Part shown: positions 33,764 through 41,589 of the stretch, in pieces
How positions within the stretch are numbered: the first letter of the stretch is position 1
Layout of the letters: each line of letters opens with the position of its first letter
Assembly (NCBI GenBank): GCA_041659285.1
Contig: JBAZYO010000021.1
Location: 1-64,000, forward strand
Direction of reading: 5' to 3'
Length of the DNA stretch: 64,000 nt
Source of the DNA: Vicinamibacterales bacterium
GTDB lineage: Bacteria; Acidobacteriota; Vicinamibacteria; Vicinamibacterales; UBA2999
The notes under the pieces: generated by a model
Databases searched by the model: none
What the model was told of the DNA's origin: nothing
What the model saw: the letters and a program-made list of their open reading frames with translations, nothing else
Made by a program: the position numbers and the translations under genes

Positions 33764-34930
33764 TTAGGCCAGTTTGCGGAGGATCAGGCACTTCAGGTAA
33801 TAGGTCTCCGGCACCCCCAAAAGCACCGGGTGATCCCGCCCCTGCATGCGTTTTTCCACCACAGTTACGGGGGTATGGGCGTCCACGGAGGCCTCGAACA
33901 CCGCCTGGGCAAACATCCCCTCGTCCACGTTGTACGAGCAACTGCACGTGATCAGATAGCCGCCGGGGGCCAGCAGGCGCAGGGCGCGGAGGTTGATTTC
34001 CTTGTAGCCGGCCAGGGCGTTCTGGATGGACGCCTTGTTCTTGGCGAAGGCGGGCGGGTCCAACACGATGGTGTCGTAACGGGCGCCGTCCCGTTCCATG
34101 TGCCGGAGCTCGTCGAACACGTTGGCCTCGCGGGCGGTGAGATTGGTGACGCCGTTGGCCGCCGCGTTGGCCGTGATGCGGGCCACCGCGTCGGCTGACA
34201 CGTCGAGGGCCTCCACGGTCTGGCAACGCGGCGCCAGCGCCAGCGCAAAGCCGCCGTTGTAGCTGAAACAATCCAGCAGGGCCCCGTGCGCGTAGCGCGC
34301 GGCCGCTTCCCGGTTCTCGCGTTGGTCGAGAAACAACCCGGTCTTCTGCCCGCGCCACGGATCGACGTCGTAGGTCACGCCGGCCTCGCGCACGCTGATG
34401 GTCTCGGGCACCGCGCCGTAAAGGACCTCGACCTTCTGCTCCAGGCCCTCGAGCAACCGCACTTTGGGATCGTTCCGCGCCAGCACGCCCCTGGCGCCGG
34501 TCAGCTCCACGAGCAGCGGCACCAGCGCCGGCGTCAGCCGATCCATGCCCTGCGACAGCGTCTGCATCACCAGGTAGTCGCCGTAGCGATCCACGATCAG
34601 CGACGGCAGCAGGTCGGCCTCGCCGTGCACGAGGCGATACGCGGTGGCGTCGATCGCGAGGACGTCGCGGAAGCGGATGGCGCGCTCGAGGCGCCCGCGC
34701 CAGAACGCCTCGTCGATCGCGCGATCGTCGCGCGCGATCATGCGCAGCGTGATTTGCGACTGGTCGCTGAACAGCGCGTGGCCCAGCTCGCGGTGGCGCG
34801 GCCCGCGCACCCGGACGACGATGCCCGGCTCGACGTCGGACACGTCCATGACGTCCGACCGGTAGATCCAGGGGTGGCCGCTGCGGATGCGGTCCTCGCC
34901 CTTGGCGTTGACGATGGCGGTGGGAAGCAC
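33764..34930 (-). CDS. rlmI: 23S rRNA (cytosine) methyltransferase, RlmI-like
   Basis: A 388-residue class I SAM-dependent RNA methyltransferase. An N-terminal PUA domain (about 1-75) precedes the RlmI-type fold. The segments DPWRGQKTGLFLDQRENR, LLDCFSYNGGFAL, YDTIVLDPPAFAKNK and LLAPGGYLITCSCSY contain the SAM-binding loop, the DPPAF motif and the catalytic cysteine region. The E. coli homologue makes m5C1962 in 23S rRNA. A TATA-rich box (CACTATAGA) lies directly upstream of the GTG start, so the mRNA may be leaderless. The gene is divergent from rpiB across a 113-bp region full of palindromes. Confidence 0.9.
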   Translation of the reverse strand: MLPTAIVNAKGEDRIRSGHPWIYRSDVMDVSDVEPGIVVRVRGPRHRELGHALFSDQSQITLRMIARDDRAIDEAFWRGRLERAIRFRDVLAIDATAYRLVHGEADLLPSLIVDRYGDYLVMQTLSQGMDRLTPALVPLLVELTGARGVLARNDPKVRLLEGLEQKVEVLYGAVPETISVREAGVTYDVDPWRGQKTGLFLDQRENREAAARYAHGALLDCFSYNGGFALALAPRCQTVEALDVSADAVARITANAAANGVTNLTAREANVFDELRHMERDGARYDTIVLDPPAFAKNKASIQNALAGYKEINLRALRLLAPGGYLITCSCSYNVDEGMFAQAVFEASVDAHTPVTVVEKRMQGRDHPVLLGVPETYYLKCLILRKLA

Positions 34931-34960
34931 CTGTCTATAGTGTCACGGTGCTCCGCCCTC

Positions 34961-35005
34961 GCGGCCGAAGGCCGCTACGGCGAGACCTCGCCGACGCTCG
35001 CGAGC
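34961..35005. repeat. Cluster of three small palindromes between rlmI and rpiB
   Basis: GCGGCC-GAA-GGCCGC (34961-34975), CGGCGAG-AC-CTCGCCG (34978-34993) and GCTCGCGAGC (34996-35005) follow one another in the divergent intergenic region. They may form a small dispersed element or paired hairpins in the rpiB leader region. No second copy was found in the window. Confidence 0.5.
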
Positions 35006-35043
35006 GACCGGCGCGAGCGAAGGCGGGCAAGATAGAATCTGCC

Positions 35044-35490
35044 ATGCACATCGCGCTCGCCGCCGACCACGCGGGGTTCTACCTCAAGGACTCGCTGAAG
35101 CGCACGCTCGACGAGCTGGGCGTCACCTACCAGGACTTCGGCACCACCTCCGCGGCGTCGGTGGACTACCCCGACTTCGCGCAGGCGGTGGCCGCCGGGG
35201 TGGCGAGCGGGCAATTCGATCGCGGCATCCTGGTCTGCGGCACCGGCATCGGGATGGCGATTGCCGCCAACAAGGTGCCGGGCGTCCGCGCCGCGCCGGT
35301 GGTTGACACCGACACCGCCAGGCTGGCCCGCGAGCACAACGACCTCAACGTGCTCACGCTCGGCGCCCGCGTCACGCCGGAAGTGCGCGCCCGGGAGATC
35401 GTCAAGGTCTTCCTGGAAACACCGTTCGAGGGCGGACGCCACGCCGGCCGCGTCGAGAAGATCCACCGCATCGAGAAATCACGGGTCTGA
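35044..35490 (+). CDS. rpiB: Ribose 5-phosphate isomerase B
   Basis: A 148-residue RpiB/LacAB-family sugar-phosphate isomerase that interconverts ribulose 5-phosphate and ribose 5-phosphate. The family signatures are present: IALAADHAGF near the N-terminus, CGTGIGMAIAANK with the catalytic Cys region, and RAREHNDLNVLTLGAR. TAGAAT ends five bases before the ATG with no Shine-Dalgarno sequence, so the transcript probably starts at the start codon. The stop codon TGA lies inside a GGGTCTGACCCC element. glyA follows 61 bp downstream. Confidence 0.95.
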   Translation: MHIALAADHAGFYLKDSLKRTLDELGVTYQDFGTTSAASVDYPDFAQAVAAGVASGQFDRGILVCGTGIGMAIAANKVPGVRAAPVVDTDTARLAREHNDLNVLTLGARVTPEVRAREIVKVFLETPFEGGRHAGRVEKIHRIEKSRV

Positions 35491-35494
35491 CCCC
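35483..35494. repeat. GGGTCTGACCCC element supplying the rpiB stop codon
   Basis: A short palindrome-like motif, also present twice in inverted orientation at 56411-56452. Here its TGA is the stop of rpiB. Confidence 0.6.
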
Positions 35495-35551
35495 GAGCCC
35501 GGGGAGACGACGGACCGGACCCCTTCGCGCCTGATAGAATCACAGCTCCAC

Positions 35552-36820
35552 ATGGACAACCTGTCATTGATGCAGCGGTCGCTCGCGCAATCGGATCCGG
35601 AGATTGCCGCGGCCATCGCCAACGAAACCGCGCGGCAGGCCGAAGGCCTGGAGCTGATCGCGTCGGAGAACTTCGTCAGCAGCGCCGTGCTCGAAGCCGC
35701 CGGCTCGGTGATGACCAACAAGTACGCCGAAGGCTACCCGGGCAAGCGCTACTACGGCGGCTGCGAGTTCGTGGACGTCGCCGAAACGCTGGCCATCGCC
35801 CGCGCCAAGGCGCTGTTCGGCGCCGACCACGTCAACGTGCAGCCCCACTCCGGGGCGCAGGCCAACATGGCCGTCTTCTTCACGCTGCTCAAGCCCGGCG
35901 ACGTGGTGCTCGGCATGAACCTCGCGCACGGCGGGCACCTCACCCACGGGCACCCGCTGAACTTCTCCGGCAAGCTCTACACGATCGTGCCGTACGGCGT
36001 GCGCCAGGACGACGAGCGGGTCGATTACGACGAGTTCGAGCGGCTGGCCGAACAGCACCAGCCGAAGATGATCATCGCTGGCGCCAGCGCCTATCCGCGC
36101 GCCTTCGACTTCGCGCGCATGGGCGAGGTGGCGCGCCGCGTCGGCGCGCCGCTGATGGTCGACATGGCCCACATCGCCGGCCTCGTCGCCGGCGGCCAGC
36201 ACCCCAGCCCCGTGCCGCACGCCGACTTCGTCACCACCACCACGCACAAGACCCTCCGCGGGCCGCGCGGCGGCATGGTGATGTGCCGCGAGCAGTACGC
36301 CAAAGACCTCGATCGCGCGGTGTTCCCGGGCGTGCAGGGCGGGCCGCTGATGCACGTCATCGCCGCCAAGGCGGTGTGCTTCCGCGAGGCCGCGACCCCG
36401 GAGTTTGCGGCTTACCAGAAGCAGCTGGTCACCAACGCCAAGCGCCTCGCTGCCGCCATGACCGCTTCCGGATTTCGCATCGTCAGCGGCGGCACCGACA
36501 ATCACATCGTCCTGGTGGACGTGTTCTCCAAGGGCATTACCGGCAAGGTCGCGGAGGCGGCGCTGGGACAGGCCGGGATCACGGTCAACAAGAACGCGAT
36601 CCCGTTCGACCGGAATCCGCCGATGGTGGCGAGCGGCGTGCGCCTCGGCACGCCGGCGGTGACCACGCGCGGCATGGGCGAAGCGGAAATGGATCTGATC
36701 GCCGGCTTCATCACGCGGGCGCTGGCCACACCAGAGGATGCGCGCGCGCTGACGATGATCAAGGCGGAAGTCGAGCAGCTGTGCCGGAAGTTCCCGCTCT
36801 ACCCGGAACGCCGGGGCTAG
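35552..36820 (+). CDS. glyA: Serine hydroxymethyltransferase
   Basis: A 422-residue PLP enzyme that converts serine and tetrahydrofolate to glycine and methylene-tetrahydrofolate. The diagnostic segments are LELIASENFVS, NKYAEGYPGKRYYGGC, NVQPHSGAQANMAV and VTTTTHKTLRGPRGG, with the PLP lysine at about K233. The length fits the family. The ATG is selected because the conserved N-terminus begins there. TAGAAT lies 11 bases upstream and there is no clear ribosome-binding site. The 3' end overlaps the probable GTG start of the dinG-like gene, suggesting co-transcription. Confidence 0.97.
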   Translation: MDNLSLMQRSLAQSDPEIAAAIANETARQAEGLELIASENFVSSAVLEAAGSVMTNKYAEGYPGKRYYGGCEFVDVAETLAIARAKALFGADHVNVQPHSGAQANMAVFFTLLKPGDVVLGMNLAHGGHLTHGHPLNFSGKLYTIVPYGVRQDDERVDYDEFERLAEQHQPKMIIAGASAYPRAFDFARMGEVARRVGAPLMVDMAHIAGLVAGGQHPSPVPHADFVTTTTHKTLRGPRGGMVMCREQYAKDLDRAVFPGVQGGPLMHVIAAKAVCFREAATPEFAAYQKQLVTNAKRLAAAMTASGFRIVSGGTDNHIVLVDVFSKGITGKVAEAALGQAGITVNKNAIPFDRNPPMVASGVRLGTPAVTTRGMGEAEMDLIAGFITRALATPEDARALTMIKAEVEQLCRKFPLYPERRG

Positions 36821-38790
36821 TCGCCGCCGTCGAGGCGGCGTTTGCCGACGACGGCGTGCTGGCGCGGGCGGTCGATCAGTTCGAGCCCCGCGCGGGCCAG
36901 CGCGCCATGGCGCTGGCCGTCGCCGAGACGCTGCGCGACGGCGGCGTGCTGCTCGCCGAAGCCGGCACCGGCACCGGCAAGACGCTGGCCTACCTCGTAC
37001 CGGCCATCCTGAGCCGCCAGCGGGTGCTGATCTCGACCGGCACCAAGAACCTCCAGGAACAGATCTACTTCAAGGACCTGCCGGTATTGCGCGAGGCGCT
37101 GGGCGTGCCGTTCAAGGCCGCCTACATGAAGGGCCGCGCCAACTACCTGTGCCTCCACCGGCTCGACCAGCTGCGGGCGTCGCCGGCGGTTCCGCACGAC
37201 TTCGTGTCGATGGTGGACGAGTGGCGGCGGGTCACCGAGACGGGCGATCGCGCCGAGCTGCGCGAGCTGCCGGAAGACTCGGCCACCTGGCACGACGTCT
37301 CGGCCACCGCCGACACCTGCCTCGGCAACGACTGCCCGCAATACCAGGAGTGCTACGTCACCCGCATGCGCCAGCGCGCGGCGGAGTCGGACATCGTGAT
37401 CGTGAATCACCACCTGCTATGCGCCGACGCCTCGGTGCGGCAGAGCAGCTACGGCGAGGTGATCCCCGAGTGCCACTACGCGGTGCTGGACGAGGCGCAC
37501 CAGCTCGAGGACGTCGCGACGCAGTACTTCGGCATTGCCGTCAGCAACTATCGGGTCGATGACCTGGTGCGCGACGGCGAGCGCGGGCTGAACCTCGGCG
37601 CGATCGAGGATGCCGATGGCGACATCCGGCGGGCGCTGCGGCGGGTGGACGATCACGCGCGCGAGTTCTTCGGCCGGCTGGCCATGGCCCGGCAATCGCG
37701 CGGCCCTTCGACTTCGCTCAGGGCAGGCGGCTTCGGCGAAGAACGGCTGCGCATCGGCCCCGACTGGTTCGGCGACATCATCGACGACGGCCTCGGGCTG
37801 GTCAGCGGCCTCAACGCCGTCGAACGCGACCTGGAGCGGGTCGCCGGGTCGGCCGCCGGCCCCGGCAGCGTCGCCAACGAGGAGGCGGCCACGCTGGCCC
37901 GCCGTGCCGCGGAACTCCGCGACAACCTGCAGTTCCTGCTCGAGGCGGCGAACCCGGCGTTTGTCTACTTCCTGGAGACGCGCCACCGCGGCGTCTTCCT
38001 GCGCGCCGCGCCGATCGACGTCTCGGCGATCATCCGCGAGCAGTTGCTCGACAAGATGCGCGCCACCGTGCTCACCTCGGCGACGCTCACCGTCGCGGGC
38101 TCGTTCGAGTACGTGAAGCGGCGCCTCGGCGCGCACGACGCCGCCGACCTGCGGGTGCCGTCGGAATTCGACTTCACGGAGCAGGCCATCCTCTACCTGC
38201 CGCGGCAGATGCCGCCGCCGAAGTCCCCGGAGTACGGCGACGCGGTGGCGCGCGAGGTGCTCGACCTGCTGCGGCGCACCGAAGGCCGCGCCTTCGTCCT
38301 GTTCACGAGCTACGCCATGCTGCGCTCCGTGCGCGACCGCATCGAGCTCGAGCTCCCCTACCCGCTGATCGTGCAGGGGTCGGCGCCGCGCAGCGTGCTG
38401 CTGACGCAGTTCCGGGCGACGCCGAACGCCGTGCTGTTTGCCACCTCGTCGTTCTGGCAGGGCGTGGACGTGGTCGGCGAGCAATTGAGCTGCGTGATCA
38501 TCGACAAGCTGCCGTTCGCCTCGCCGGGCGATCCGATCACCGCCGCCCGCATCGAGGCGATCACCGCCGAGGGCGGCGACGCCTTCCAGGAATACCAGGT
38601 CCCCCTCGCCATCCTGGCGATGCTGCAGGGGTTGGGCCGCCTGATCCGCCACCGCAGCGACCGCGGCGTGCTGGCCGTGCTCGATCCGCGACTGCGGACG
38701 ATGGGCTACGGCCGCCGCTTCCTGGACTCGTTCCCCCCGGCCCCGGTGACCCAGAGCCCGGAGGCGGTGACCCGTTTTTTCGCCGTCTGA
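36781..38790 (+). CDS. DinG/XPD-like ATP-dependent DNA helicase
   Basis: A 669-residue superfamily 2 helicase of the DinG type. Walker A is EAGTGTGKT, the DEAH box is LDEAHQLED, and four cysteines that fit the XPD/DinG 4Fe-4S cluster lie in NYLCLHRL and TCLGNDCPQYQEC. Motifs V-VI are in ATSSFWQGVDV and QGLGRLIRHRSDRG. Such enzymes unwind DNA from 5' to 3'. The GTG at 36781, 40 bp inside glyA, is preferred because it keeps a normal N-terminus; a GTG near 36853 is the alternative. Residues about 308-316 (GPSTSLRAG) come from a dispersed repeat inserted in frame, in the region between the FeS/Arch part and helicase domain 2. Confidence 0.9.
   Translation: MPEVPALPGTPGLVAAVEAAFADDGVLARAVDQFEPRAGQRAMALAVAETLRDGGVLLAEAGTGTGKTLAYLVPAILSRQRVLISTGTKNLQEQIYFKDLPVLREALGVPFKAAYMKGRANYLCLHRLDQLRASPAVPHDFVSMVDEWRRVTETGDRAELRELPEDSATWHDVSATADTCLGNDCPQYQECYVTRMRQRAAESDIVIVNHHLLCADASVRQSSYGEVIPECHYAVLDEAHQLEDVATQYFGIAVSNYRVDDLVRDGERGLNLGAIEDADGDIRRALRRVDDHAREFFGRLAMARQSRGPSTSLRAGGFGEERLRIGPDWFGDIIDDGLGLVSGLNAVERDLERVAGSAAGPGSVANEEAATLARRAAELRDNLQFLLEAANPAFVYFLETRHRGVFLRAAPIDVSAIIREQLLDKMRATVLTSATLTVAGSFEYVKRRLGAHDAADLRVPSEFDFTEQAILYLPRQMPPPKSPEYGDAVAREVLDLLRRTEGRAFVLFTSYAMLRSVRDRIELELPYPLIVQGSAPRSVLLTQFRATPNAVLFATSSFWQGVDVVGEQLSCVIIDKLPFASPGDPITAARIEAITAEGGDAFQEYQVPLAILAMLQGLGRLIRHRSDRGVLAVLDPRLRTMGYGRRFLDSFPPAPVTQSPEAVTRFFAV
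37704..37727. repeat. CCCTTCGACTTCGCTCAGGGCAGG dispersed repeat inside the dinG-like gene
   Basis: A 24-bp palindrome-containing motif (CCCT...AGGG around CTTCGCTC). It resembles a repeat seen in many GC-rich bacterial genomes that is translated as peptides such as STSLRAG or LRSGQA. Here it is in frame in the helicase. It is the only copy in this window. Confidence 0.65.
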
Positions 38791-38822
38791 CGTACACTCT
38801 TGGTCTAAGGCAGGCACCGCAC

Positions 38823-39785
38823 ATGACACACTTTTCCACGAACCGCCGTCGCCAAGGCTTCGGCGCCCAGGCCCGCATCGTCACGATCTTGCTCGCGTCC
38901 GTCCTGGCGGCGTCCGCCGCCTTCGCGCAATCCACGATGATCAAGGGCAAAGTGGTTGACGCCAAGGGCGAGCCGATGGTCGGCGTGGCCATCACCATCG
39001 AGGGCGTGGGCCGCAGCCGCAAGCTGACCACCAAGACCGACAAGCGCGGCGAGTACATCCAGTTGCTGACCGAGTCGGGCCAGTACAAGGTGACCGCCAC
39101 CGACGCCAAGATCGGCGCCGCCGAGACGATGCTGCGCGTCGTCCTCGGCAAGGTCAGCGAGGCCAACATCGTGCTGGCGCCGACCACCGCCGCGAACAAC
39201 GAAGCCAAGGCGGCGGAACTGCGGAAGGTGTTCGACGAAGGCGTCGCCGCCAGCCGCACCGGCAATCACGACGCCGCGATCGAGAAGTTCCAGGCCGCGC
39301 TCGCCGTGTCGCCGGCCTGTTTCGACTGCCTCTACAACATCGGCGTCGCCTATCTCGCGAAGAAAGACGACAAGCAGGCCGAGGAGACGTGGAAGAAGGC
39401 GCTCGAGCTGAAGCCCGACTACACCGAGGCGCTCAACGCGCTCTCCACGCTCTACAACAACCAGAAGCGCTTCGACGAAGCCTCGGCAATGAGCGCGAAG
39501 GCGGCTTCGGCCGGCGGCGGCGGCAGCGGCAGCGCCGACGCCACCTTCAACCAGGGCATCATTCTCTGGAACCAGGGCAAGATCGCCGACGCCAAGGCCA
39601 AGTTCGAAGAGACCATCAAGGCGAACCCGGCTCACGCCGACGCCCACTACCAGCTCGGCATGGCGCTGCTGAACGAAGGCAAGCTGCCGGACGCCGTGGC
39701 CGCGTTCGAGACCTACGTCAAGCTCGAGCCGAACGGCCAGTACGCGACGCAGGCCAAGGGCATGATCGCGCAGCTCAAGAAATAA
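38823..39785 (+). CDS. Exported TPR protein with carboxypeptidase-regulatory-like domain
   Basis: A 320-residue protein with a signal peptide ending near AAFAQS and a carboxypeptidase-regulatory-like beta-sandwich (MIKGKVVDAKGEPMVGVAITIEG, about 40-125). At least four TPR repeats follow (about 135-315; for example ALAVSPACFDCLYNIGVAYLAK and ETIKANPAHADAHYQLGMALL). TPRs mediate protein binding, so a periplasmic scaffold or assembly role is likely, but the partner is unknown. It lies between the dinG-like gene and yggS on the same strand. Confidence 0.87.
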   Translation: MTHFSTNRRRQGFGAQARIVTILLASVLAASAAFAQSTMIKGKVVDAKGEPMVGVAITIEGVGRSRKLTTKTDKRGEYIQLLTESGQYKVTATDAKIGAAETMLRVVLGKVSEANIVLAPTTAANNEAKAAELRKVFDEGVAASRTGNHDAAIEKFQAALAVSPACFDCLYNIGVAYLAKKDDKQAEETWKKALELKPDYTEALNALSTLYNNQKRFDEASAMSAKAASAGGGGSGSADATFNQGIILWNQGKIADAKAKFEETIKANPAHADAHYQLGMALLNEGKLPDAVAAFETYVKLEPNGQYATQAKGMIAQLKK

Positions 39786-39804
39786 CGAAGACCGCATTTC
39801 GAAC

Positions 39805-40506
39805 GTGTACGAACACATTCCCGGGCGCCTGGCGGAGGTTCGCGATCGCATCGCGGCGGCCGCCGGGCGGGCCGGCCGGCACCCGGACGACGTCCGGCTG
39901 ATCGCCGTTTCGAAAACCCATCCCATCGACGCCGTGAGGGCCGCCGCCGAGGCGGGCCAGCTCGACTTCGGCGAAAACAAGGTCCAGGAGGCGCTGCAGA
40001 AGATCGCGGCGTCGGCCGATACGAGACTACGGTGGCATCTCATCGGCCACCTGCAGTCGAACAAGGCGAAGAAGGCGGCAGCCGTCGTCGATGCCGTGCA
40101 CGCCATCGACAGCATCGACCTGCTGCAGCGCGTGGACCAGGGCGCCGCGGCGGCGGGGCGCTCGCTGGACGTGCTGGTGCAAGTGGACCTTGCGCTCGAA
40201 GACGCCAAGTTCGGCGCGCCGGTGGACACGGTGCCGGGAATCTTTGCCGCGGCGGCCGAATGCCGGTCGGCGGCGCTGGTGGGGCTGATGCTCCTGCCCC
40301 CGCTGGCCGAGAACCCGGAAGACGCGCGCCCCTGGTTCGCCAGGCTGCGGGCGTTGCGCGACCAGCTGGCCGAGGGCGGCGTGCCGGCGGCCCGGCTCCG
40401 CGAGTTGTCGATGGGCATGAGCCACGACTTCGAAGTGGCGATCGAAGAAGGGGCCACCATGGTCCGCGTCGGCACGGCAATATTCGGCATGAGGGACTAC
40501 GCATGA
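39805..40506 (+). CDS. yggS: YggS/PROSC-family PLP homeostasis protein
   Basis: A 233-residue PLP-binding protein of the YggS (PLPBP) family, which buffers pyridoxal phosphate and has a single alanine-racemase-like barrel. The PLP lysine is K37 in LIAVSKTHP. Further signatures are DFGENKVQEA, WHLIGHLQSNKAK and LSMGMSHDFEVAIEEGATMVRVGTAIFG. The gene starts with GTG and overlaps the divIVA-like gene by 4 bp (ATGA), the usual neighbourhood near cell-division genes. Confidence 0.95.
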   Translation: MYEHIPGRLAEVRDRIAAAAGRAGRHPDDVRLIAVSKTHPIDAVRAAAEAGQLDFGENKVQEALQKIAASADTRLRWHLIGHLQSNKAKKAAAVVDAVHAIDSIDLLQRVDQGAAAAGRSLDVLVQVDLALEDAKFGAPVDTVPGIFAAAAECRSAALVGLMLLPPLAENPEDARPWFARLRALRDQLAEGGVPAARLRELSMGMSHDFEVAIEEGATMVRVGTAIFGMRDYA

Positions 40507-41069
40507 AGGTGACGCCTCTCGATCTCCGGCAGCAGCAATTCAAGACCGTGATGCGCGGGTATGACCGCGGCGAGGTACAGGCGTTCCTCCTTGAGGTGGC
40601 CGACGACTACGAGAACGCCCTGCGCGACAACGACAAGCTTCGCCAGGACGTGGCCAAGCTCGACGCCGTGCTCGGCGAGCATCGCGGGCAGGAGCGCAAC
40701 CTCCGCAACACGCTGCTCACCGCGCAGAAACTGGCGGACGAGATCAAGGAGCACGCCCAGGCGGAAGCGGCGCTGTCGATCCGGGAGGCCGAAGGCCGCG
40801 CCGACCTGCTCCTGCAGAAGGCGCAATCGCGCCTCGAAGACGTGCAGCGCGAAATCGACAACCTGCGCATGAAGCGCCGCGAGGTCGAGAACGACATCGA
40901 GGCGCTGGTGCGGACGCTGAACAGCACCCTGGAATTCATCCGCGACCAGGATGCGCGGTCGCGCGAAGACCGCATCCTCCTCCACCGCCCGCGCACCGCG
41001 GAAGCGGCGCCGGCACAGTCGCCACGGCCGGCGGATGTCACGCCCAAAGCCGACAGCCAGGCCGGCTAG
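40503..41069 (+). CDS. DivIVA-domain protein
   Basis: A 188-residue cytoplasmic protein. The N-terminus has the membrane-curvature-binding DivIVA motif (VTPLDLRQQQFKTVMRGYDRGEVQAFL). The rest is a long coiled coil with heptads, then a short Pro/Ala-rich tail. DivIVA proteins gather at curved membranes and recruit division or polar factors. The ATG is fixed by the 4-bp overlap with yggS. The DUF167 gene starts inside its last 35 bases. The yggS-divIVA-DUF167 order, without yggT, matches a common cell-division neighbourhood. Confidence 0.9.
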   Translation: MKVTPLDLRQQQFKTVMRGYDRGEVQAFLLEVADDYENALRDNDKLRQDVAKLDAVLGEHRGQERNLRNTLLTAQKLADEIKEHAQAEAALSIREAEGRADLLLQKAQSRLEDVQREIDNLRMKRREVENDIEALVRTLNSTLEFIRDQDARSREDRILLHRPRTAEAAPAQSPRPADVTPKADSQAG

Positions 41070-41343
41070 CGCCGGCCTGATCGAGGTGCGCGTCATCCCG
41101 CGCGCCGGCCGCAGCGGCGTGGCCGGCCTGAGGGATGGCGCCCTGCTCGTGCGGCTGGCCGCCGCGCCCGTGGACGGCGCCGCCAACGCCGAACTCGTGG
41201 CGGTACTCGCCGACGCCCTCGACCTTCCCAAACGCAGCATCCAGATCGTGAGCGGCGATCGCTCGCGCTCCAAGCGCGTGCGCATCGACGGCATGGAGGC
41301 CGATGCGGTCTTCGCAGCACTCGGCGTTGGCCGCCCCGTGTAA
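41035..41343 (+). CDS. DUF167/YggU-family protein
   Basis: A 102-residue protein of the UPF0235/DUF167 family. The diagnostic pattern is clear: EVRVIPRAGRSGV, then LLVRLAAAPVDGAANAELVAVLAD, then VSGDRSRSKRVRI. Its function is unknown. The ATG at 41035 lies inside the end of the divIVA-like gene and gives a normal-length product with a short basic N-terminal extension. Confidence 0.9.
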   Translation: MSRPKPTARPASAGLIEVRVIPRAGRSGVAGLRDGALLVRLAAAPVDGAANAELVAVLADALDLPKRSIQIVSGDRSRSKRVRIDGMEADAVFAALGVGRPV

Positions 41344-41370
41344 TGGGCCGCAGGCAGACGTGATCGCCAG

Positions 41371-41586
41371 GGCCACAGATGACACAGATGACGCAGGCGG
41401 GCAAAGCGCCCAGCGGCGAAGCCGCTGACGACGAGGCGAGAGCCCTCGAGGAATGAAGCTCGGAGAAGTCGCTGAGTGCTTCATTCCCTCGAGTGCTCTC
41501 GCCTCGTCGCCGCGCGCGCTCCGCGCGCGCGTGGGCGCTTCCCGCTTGCCGCATCTGCGCAATCTGCGTAATCTGCGGCTCTGGAC
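41371..41586. repeat. Long composite inverted repeat with CACAGAT ends, between DUF167 gene and hutI
   Basis: Two arms about 90 bp long are inverted copies. The outer ends are GGCCACAGATGACACAGATG (41371-41390) and the complement of GCATCTGCGCAATCTGCGTA. The inner core is 41430-41460 against 41478-41508, differing by one mismatch and one indel over 31 bp. Each arm also holds its own small palindrome: AGCGGCGAAGCCGCT on the left, a CGCGCGCG block on the right. As RNA this would be a single long hairpin with a side stem in each arm. Confidence 0.85.
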
Positions 41587-41589
41587 CTG

